Shown: positions 1 through 3,968 of the stretch, piece by piece | Numbering within the stretch: the stretch's first letter is position 1 | Layout of the letters: each line of letters opens with the position of its first letter | Origin: Magnetococcales bacterium | GTDB lineage: Bacteria > Pseudomonadota > Magnetococcia > Magnetococcales > Magnetaquicoccaceae | Direction of reading: 5' to 3' | Assembly (NCBI GenBank): GCA_015229095.1 | Contig: JADGCE010000139.1 | Location: 1-6,933 of the forward strand | DNA: 6,933 nucleotides | The notes under the pieces: model-generated | Database searches by the model: none | Told to the model about the DNA's origin: nothing | The model's input: only the letters and a program-made list of their open reading frames with translations | Made by a program: the position numbers and the translations under genes

Positions 1-91
1 GTGTTATTCCCTCCGTTTAATGCAGAGAGGCCCAATCAACGTCGTGCAGCAAATAATGATGCAAAGAGATGCGCGTTTTTTTAGAGGAGCC
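1..91. other. leader region upstream of the Rpn-type gene
   Basis: This short AT-leaning stretch precedes the plus-strand nuclease gene. The gene's frame is open back to an ATG at position 20, so a 24-residue longer protein is formally possible. Those extra residues do not look like the start of an Rpn family protein, which normally begins a few residues before the S-F-D-W-A-x-K-R-L-L-R motif. I see no convincing -35/-10 pair. AATAAT at 52-57 is a possible -10 box, but it has no good partner. Any promoter may lie left of the window. Confidence 0.4.
83..89 (+). promoter_or_regulatory. Shine-Dalgarno AGAGGAG before the Rpn-type gene
   Basis: AGAGGAG is a strong Shine-Dalgarno match and argues against the upstream in-frame ATG at 20. 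It lies only 2 nt before the ATG at 92 but 8 nt before the in-frame GTG at 98. The GTG, giving a protein starting (M)KQRRLISFDW, may therefore be the true initiator. The difference is two residues. Confidence 0.55.
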
Positions 92-1066
92 ATGAGTGTG
101 AAACAACGCCGGTTGATCAGCTTCGATTGGGCCTTGAAGCGGCTTCTACGCAGCAAGGCCAATTTTGAGATTTTGGAAGGCTTTCTGAGCGAACTGCTCC
201 GTGATGAGGTCCGCATCCTGGAGGTTCTGGAAAGTGAGAGCAACAAGGAAGATCGCTACGATAAATCCAATCGGGTGGATCTCAAGGTAAAAAATGCCCG
301 AGGCGAGCTGATTATCATTGAACTTCAGTACGAGCGGGAGTCGGATTATCTGCAGCGCATTTTGTATGGCACGGCCAAGGCCATTACCGAGCATATGCCT
401 GAAGGAGAACCATACTCCAGCGTGGTCAAAGTGATTTCTGTCAGCATTCTATACTTTGACCTTGGTCGTGGCGCGGACTATGTCTATTGGGGTAGCACCA
501 CCTTCAGGGGGATGCACACCCAAGATGAGCTAGACCTCAGCGAAGGACAAAAGGCTCTTTTCCATCGGGATTCGGTGTCGGCAATCTTCCCGGAATATTA
601 TCTGATCAAGGTGAACCGCTTCAATGGTGTTGCACGCGACACATTGGACGAGTGGATTTATTTTCTTAAAAACGAGGATATCCGGGACAACTTCACTGCT
701 CGTGGTATTCTCAAGGCCAAGGAACAACTTGATATCTTGAAGCTACCAGAAGCAGAGCGCTTAGCCTATGAACGCTATAAGGATGATCTGCATTATCAGG
801 CAAGCATGGTGGAGTCCACGTATGGGTATGGAAAGATGGAGGGTCGCAAGGAAGGGCGACAGGAAGGCGAGCAGATTGGTGAGCAGAAAGGCCGTCGGGC
901 AGAGGCTGCTTCCTTGCTGACCCGCCAGCTCCAACGCCGCTTCGGCGATCTACCCAGCTGGGCCAGTCAGAAAATAGCCAACGCCGATCTGTCCACCCTG
1001 GAGGAATGGAGTCTCCGGATCCTAGACGCCACAACCCTGGAGAGCGTGCTGGCGGATCCGTCGTAA
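92..1066 (+). CDS. Rpn family PD-(D/E)XK nuclease (putative transposase) with DUF4351-like C-terminus
   Basis: This predicted protein has 324 residues from the ATG at 92. Proteins of this family are Mg2+-dependent endonucleases, annotated as recombination-promoting nucleases or putative transposases. E. coli relatives promote RecA-independent recombination and some are linked to phage defence. Visible features: the family-typical N-terminus SFDWALKRLLR at residues 10-20; a nuclease core with Asp63 (VDLKV), then IELQ with Glu77 and Gln79, matching the D-x(n)-E-x-Q form of PD-(D/E)XK; and a charged linker rich in G-K/R-E-G repeats at about 247-269. Residues 270-324 (LLTRQLQRRFGDLP, then ILDATTLESVL) resemble DUF4351. 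The reading frame is intact and ends in TAA. No terminal inverted repeats or second transposase gene surround it. Base composition is visibly less GC-rich than the genes to the right, suggesting acquisition. The family call is firm; the biological role is open. Confidence 0.88.
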   Translation: MSVKQRRLISFDWALKRLLRSKANFEILEGFLSELLRDEVRILEVLESESNKEDRYDKSNRVDLKVKNARGELIIIELQYERESDYLQRILYGTAKAITEHMPEGEPYSSVVKVISVSILYFDLGRGADYVYWGSTTFRGMHTQDELDLSEGQKALFHRDSVSAIFPEYYLIKVNRFNGVARDTLDEWIYFLKNEDIRDNFTARGILKAKEQLDILKLPEAERLAYERYKDDLHYQASMVESTYGYGKMEGRKEGRQEGEQIGEQKGRRAEAASLLTRQLQRRFGDLPSWASQKIANADLSTLEEWSLRILDATTLESVLADPS

Positions 1067-1073
1067 AGGCGGT

Positions 1074-1122
1074 CGTAGTGCCCTTCCGGTAAGGAATGCA
1101 TCCTTACCGGTATGGGACTACG
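1074..1122. terminator. long imperfect hairpin between convergent genes, possible bidirectional terminator
   Basis: The core is a perfect 10-bp inverted repeat, CCGGTAAGGA (1086-1095) and TCCTTACCGG (1101-1110), around a 5-nt loop ATGCA. Pairing continues outward to 1074 and 1122 with three mismatches, giving 19 of 22 paired positions. It fills nearly the whole 66-bp gap between the stop of the plus-strand nuclease gene and the stop of the minus-strand pseI, where a shared terminator would be expected. Neither side carries a clear U-tract, so a canonical intrinsic terminator is not shown. An mRNA 3'-end stabilising structure or a small palindromic repeat are alternatives. Confidence 0.5.
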
Positions 1123-1132
1123 GTTTGCAGCT

Positions 1133-2185
1133 CTATCCCAGCAAATCCCAATGCATGGGTGTCCCCCTCCGCACCGCCTGGCTGACCCGCTTGCCCAGAA
1201 GTATCGGCAAATATTTCGGCGGCAGTCCCAGACCCGGACGAATGGCCCGCAGATTGTCCGGCGTCAATGGATCCCCGGCTTGCAGATCCTGGGTGATGTA
1301 GAGGGAACGCCGGAAAAGCAGTGATTTTTTTTCCACATCCACCGGCCCGAAACGGGCTGAGCCCAGGGCCAACCAAGCGCGTTCCGTCTCCTGCACCAGT
1401 TGTTGCATCTCCTGGGGCTCCATGGAAAAGGCAGCATCCACCCCCCCGTCGGCGCGGGACAATGTAAAATGTTTTTCAATCACCGCCGCTCCCAGGGCCA
1501 CACTGGCCACCGCCACACCAATGCCCAGGGTGTGATCCGACAAACCAATCGGACAGTCAAACAGGGTTTGCAGGGCAGGAATGGTCTGCAGGTTGGTGTT
1601 GGCCGGGGTGGCGGGATAGGTGCTGGTACATTTCAGGAGCACCAGTTCCCGACAGCCCGCCCCACGGGCTGCACGCACCGATTCATCCAGTTCGGCCATC
1701 GTCGCCATGCCGGTGGAAATAATCATCGGTTTGCCCGTGGCGGCAATCCGGCGAATCAAAGGAATATCTGTATTCTCAAAAGAGGCCACCTTGTAACAGG
1801 GTACATCCAGGGATTCCAAAAAATCCACCGCCGTGGCATCGAAAGGGCTGCTGAACCCGACCATCCCCAAGGCACGGCATCGATCAAAAATCGGCTTGTG
1901 CCACTCCCAGGGGGTATGGGCCTCTTCGTACAACGTGTACAGGGAACTCCCCTGCCAAAGGCTGTTGGGGTCCGAGATGAAAAATGCCCCCTCTGAACTC
2001 TCCAGGGTCATGGTGTCGGCGGTATAGGTCTGAATTTTCAGGGCATGGGCTCCGGCCTGGGCGGCGGCCTCGACGATGGCCAGGGCCCGGTTCAGGTCAC
2101 CGTTATGATTGCCTGACATCTCGGCGATGATATAGGGGGCAGAGCCGGCCCCAATGGACCGGGACGCGATGGAAAATGGGCTCAT
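1133..2185 (-). CDS. pseI: pseudaminic acid synthase (PseI, NeuB family)
   Basis: This enzyme condenses 6-deoxy-AltdiNAc (2,4-diacetamido-2,4,6-trideoxy-L-altrose) with phosphoenolpyruvate to give pseudaminic acid in the cytoplasm. From the ATG at 2185 it has 350 residues, the normal family length. The NeuB-type TIM barrel shows IIAEMSGNHNG (19-29), LKIQTYTADTMTL (49-61), SSPFD (112-116), YKVASFE (131-137), ISTGMAT (156-162), LKCTSTYPA (184-192), GLSDHTLG with His218, and IEKHFTL with His239. The two histidines match the metal-binding pair of NeuB enzymes. The C-terminal SAF (antifreeze-like) domain spans about 287-348, starting near RRSLY. TYTADTMTL and LYTLYEEAHTPWEWH match the PseI subgroup rather than sialic acid (NeuB) or legionaminic acid (LegI) synthases. 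The gene follows the pseG-pseH fusion by 12 bp and is probably cotranscribed and coupled to it. A GTG at 2191 is an alternative start adding two residues. Confidence 0.93.
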   Translation of the reverse strand: MSPFSIASRSIGAGSAPYIIAEMSGNHNGDLNRALAIVEAAAQAGAHALKIQTYTADTMTLESSEGAFFISDPNSLWQGSSLYTLYEEAHTPWEWHKPIFDRCRALGMVGFSSPFDATAVDFLESLDVPCYKVASFENTDIPLIRRIAATGKPMIISTGMATMAELDESVRAARGAGCRELVLLKCTSTYPATPANTNLQTIPALQTLFDCPIGLSDHTLGIGVAVASVALGAAVIEKHFTLSRADGGVDAAFSMEPQEMQQLVQETERAWLALGSARFGPVDVEKKSLLFRRSLYITQDLQAGDPLTPDNLRAIRPGLGLPPKYLPILLGKRVSQAVRRGTPMHWDLLG

Positions 2186-2191
2186 GGTCAC

Positions 2192-2197
2192 ATCACC
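2192..2197 (-). promoter_or_regulatory. ribosome binding site GGTGAT of pseI
   Basis: Read on the minus strand, GGTGAT follows the TAG stop of the upstream gene (2200-2198) directly. It matches the 3' half of the extended Shine-Dalgarno consensus. It lies 6 nt before the ATG at 2185 but directly abuts the GTG at 2191. Spacing therefore favours the ATG as the start of pseI. Confidence 0.5.
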
Positions 2198-3775
2198 CTA
2201 AGAGGAGGGGTTGGGGGGAAACTGGACAAAGATGCCGCGTTCTTGCTGAACGTAGCCCAGGGATTCAAACAGGGCCAGCGAGGCGGTATTGCCCTCCAAA
2301 ATGGCGGCCAACAATTCGGCATCCGGCAGCAACCTGCGCCCCAGACGCAGGGCCGCCGCTGCAATGCCCAGCCGATACCGCTCCGGGTCCAAAAAGATGG
2401 AAACCTCATAGCGACGCCCCTGGTAACCCGGCAAACGGTGCAGGCGCAACACACCGGCGGGTTGCTGGTCGTGCATAATGATGTTGAAAACGCCGTCCCC
2501 CTCCTGCAGGCGTTCATGGAGCCAGCGACAATGGGCCTCATATTCCGGCACCTGGGGATTGCGAGCCCAGCGGCGCGTGTTGGGGTGTCGTTGCCACGCC
2601 CATATCTGTGCTGCGTCGGCCATGCAGACGGGACGCAGCCCCAACGGTTTGCCATCTTTGGCCCACAACGGTTGCAGGGCCATGGCAACTCGGTTGGCCC
2701 CCAGGCCATCGCAGATGGAGGCGGCATTTTTCTGCATCTGCCGGCACAACGACGGTTCATCCATCAGCCGGCGTACCGCCGCGCGGATCTGCGCCGGCGA
2801 CACCACGCTTGCCTCTCCCAGGGAGAGGGCTACCCCCGCTGTGGTTAAAATCTGCGCATTCGCCCGCTGGTTGTCGGCCATGATCAACAGCAGGCTGGGC
2901 AGCTCCATGCAGCAGCGTTCCCACGAGGTGGTCCCCGCTGCCCCTATGGAGAGATCGGCCTGCAGCATCAGCTGCGCCATGTTTTCCACCTGCTCATGAT
3001 AGTGGAAATGGGGCCTCTCCCCACAGATCGCCTCGATCCGGGCTCGATGGGGATTGGAACGCCCCACCACCACATCCACGGGCAGTTCCAGAGGGTCCAA
3101 CGCCTCCAGGACTTTGGCCGTCGCATTGCCGGGATCCGCGCCCCCCAAAAAGAGCAGCAGACGCCGCACCGCTCCATCCCGTTGCTGCAAAAGCCGCCGC
3201 GCCGCGACAAACTCTTCACGCAACAGGGCATAGTGGGGCCCCAGCAACAGCATGCAGTACGGGGGCACCCACTGCCGATAGCGCGTCTGCATGTCGGTGT
3301 GGAGATTGTGATCCAACAGCAGATCACAAAGATGGGGGCGATCGGCCAGATCGTCGATCACCATCAGACCGCCCACCAAGGGGCGCAGGCGGGCTTCCCA
3401 GCGGCGGTCCAGGCCATAATGGTCCACCACCAGCCATGCCACCGGCCCCAGGGAGCGCACCAGATCCGCCACCTCCTGGGCGTCCTCGGCCTGGGTCACG
3501 GGCAACCAATGGGCATGGGACAACACCTCCCCCGCCTCCCCGACCGCCAGCGGCTCCGCGCCCGTCGTGCCGACCAAGCGGTGGACCGGATAACCCTGGG
3601 CGGCGATCAACCCGATCAGATCGCCCGGTTGCTCCCGGCAGGCAAAATGGGGCGCGGCCCCCTCTGCCCGCAGCCGTCCCGCCAGGGTCAGGCAGCGCAT
3701 GAGATGACCGGAGCCTATCGGGAGAGAGGCATCCACCCGAAACAGCACGATCATCTTGGATGCTTTGCCGTTCAT
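2198..3775 (-). CDS. fused PseG (UDP-sugar hydrolase) and PseH-like GNAT N-acetyltransferase
   Basis: This 525-residue protein joins two consecutive cytoplasmic steps of pseudaminic acid synthesis. The N-terminal part, to about residue 370, is PseG, which removes UDP from UDP-6-deoxy-AltdiNAc. It shows LFRVDAS then IGSGHLMRCLTLA, with His24 aligning to the catalytic His of Campylobacter PseG, VDHYGLD (117-123), LGPHYALLREEF (178-189), LGGADPGN (210-217), SIGAAGTTSWERC (276-288) and NQ (302-303). The C-terminal part, about 378-525, is a GNAT domain of PseH type. It has an acetyl-CoA loop around YRLGIAAAAL (467-476) and the typical GNAT ending EGNTASLALFESLGY (494-508). It would N-acetylate the 4-amino group of the UDP-altrosamine intermediate. 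The frame has ATGs at 3799, 3787, 3775 and 3754, none with a clear Shine-Dalgarno site. The first two lie inside the adjacent repeat element. I chose 3775, the first codon after the element; 3754 (MIVLFRVDAS) matches family N-termini equally well. Separate PseG and PseH proteins are the usual arrangement. Confidence 0.88.
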   Translation of the reverse strand: MNGKASKMIVLFRVDASLPIGSGHLMRCLTLAGRLRAEGAAPHFACREQPGDLIGLIAAQGYPVHRLVGTTGAEPLAVGEAGEVLSHAHWLPVTQAEDAQEVADLVRSLGPVAWLVVDHYGLDRRWEARLRPLVGGLMVIDDLADRPHLCDLLLDHNLHTDMQTRYRQWVPPYCMLLLGPHYALLREEFVAARRLLQQRDGAVRRLLLFLGGADPGNATAKVLEALDPLELPVDVVVGRSNPHRARIEAICGERPHFHYHEQVENMAQLMLQADLSIGAAGTTSWERCCMELPSLLLIMADNQRANAQILTTAGVALSLGEASVVSPAQIRAAVRRLMDEPSLCRQMQKNAASICDGLGANRVAMALQPLWAKDGKPLGLRPVCMADAAQIWAWQRHPNTRRWARNPQVPEYEAHCRWLHERLQEGDGVFNIIMHDQQPAGVLRLHRLPGYQGRRYEVSIFLDPERYRLGIAAAALRLGRRLLPDAELLAAILEGNTASLALFESLGYVQQERGIFVQFPPNPSS

Positions 3776-3800
3776 GGTCTTGATCATCGTTTCGGCCATT
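3776..3800 (+). repeat. left terminal inverted repeat of the 186-bp element
   Basis: This arm begins GGTCTTGATCATCGTTTCGG and pairs with 3937-3961, with mismatches at positions 3, 20 and 24. On the minus strand it encodes the optional N-terminal residues M-A-E-T-M-I-K-T of the PseG-PseH frame, which is why I do not count those residues as native. Confidence 0.75.
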
Positions 3801-3801
3801 T

Positions 3802-3829
3802 CTGGGGGGGCGGAGAACCGCCCCCCCAG
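3802..3829. repeat. 12-bp perfect G/C hairpin with AGAA loop
   Basis: Arms CTGGGGGGGCGG (3802-3813) and CCGCCCCCCCAG (3818-3829) pair perfectly around the tetraloop AGAA, which is UUCU in the minus-strand transcript. Runs of seven G, seven C and eight C (3830-3837) lie here. In the transcript of the pseG-pseH gene the hairpin ends 26 nt before the ATG at 3775 and 2 nt before the ATG at 3799, so it could affect translation or RNA stability. The same hairpin with a changed but still paired stem recurs at 6887-6916. Confidence 0.8.
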
Positions 3830-3868
3830 CCCCCCCCACCCTTCTTTTTCAATAATTCTACCAGGGGT

Positions 3869-3937
3869 CCAGGGGGATTATCCCCCTGGCGGGGTCCAGG
3901 GGCAGAGCCTCTGGTGGGGCTGGGGGCAAAGCCCCCA
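3869..3937. repeat. three consecutive short-loop hairpins inside the element
   Basis: Hairpin A: CCAGGGGGA (3869-3877) pairs with TCCCCCTGG (3881-3889), loop TTA. Hairpin B: CCAGGGGC (3896-3903) pairs with GCCTCTGG (3907-3914), loop AGA, with one G-T wobble. Hairpin C: TGGGGGC (3921-3927) pairs with GCCCCCA (3931-3937), loop AAA. All have 3-nt loops and are spaced by 6 nt. None is followed by a T-run on either strand, so they are not ordinary intrinsic terminators. Confidence 0.75.
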
Positions 3938-3961
3938 TTGGTCGAAACGATGATCAAGGCC
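3937..3961 (-). repeat. right terminal inverted repeat of the 186-bp element
   Basis: The plus strand reads through CGAAACGATGATCAAGGCC. The reverse complement aligns to 3776-3800 at 22 of 25 positions. It ends 7 bp before the TGA stop of the upstream glycosyltransferase gene (3971-3969), so the element sits in the intergenic gap without truncating that gene. Confidence 0.75.
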
Positions 3962-3968
3962 CCGCTCA

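Larger units (their letters stand above)
3776..3961. mobile_element. 186-bp MITE-like element with terminal inverted repeats and stacked hairpins
   Basis: The ends are 25-bp inverted repeats (3776-3800 and 3937-3961) matching at 22 of 25 positions; the first 23 positions match at 21. Directly outside the boundaries are CCGTTCAT (3768-3775) and CCGCTCAT (3962-3969), a 7/8 match that looks like an 8-bp target-site duplication. The interior encodes no transposase and consists of a G/C-rich hairpin, a pyrimidine-rich spacer and three further hairpins. A second, diverged copy of the left part begins at 6861. Size, TIRs, duplication and lack of a gene fit a miniature inverted-repeat transposable element mobilised in trans. 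I cannot assign a transposase family. A domesticated REP/BIME-like repeat is the main alternative, but it would not explain the duplication. The element separates two genes of one presumed operon and supplies two possible start codons to the downstream one. Confidence 0.72.

Noticed and set aside
92..1066. An insertion sequence carrying the Rpn-type transposase
   Set aside because: I found no terminal inverted repeats or target duplication flanking the gene. The only inverted repeat nearby is the self-contained hairpin at 1074-1122. The left side is too close to the window edge to exclude it fully.
1133..2185. Sialic acid (NeuB) or legionaminic acid (LegI) synthase
   Set aside because: Signature segments such as TYTADTMTL and LYTLYEEAHTPWEWH follow the PseI subgroup, and the neighbouring gene encodes PseG and PseH-type domains.
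3802..3849. Plus-strand intrinsic terminator: strong G/C hairpin followed by CTTCTTTTT
   Set aside because: The T-rich run begins about 12 nt after the stem and is interrupted, and no plus-strand gene lies immediately upstream to be terminated. The hairpin is better explained as part of the repeat element.
3869..3937. CRISPR-like or tandem repeat array
   Set aside because: The three short hairpins differ in sequence and have 6-nt gaps rather than unique spacers. There are no direct repeats of CRISPR length and no cas genes.
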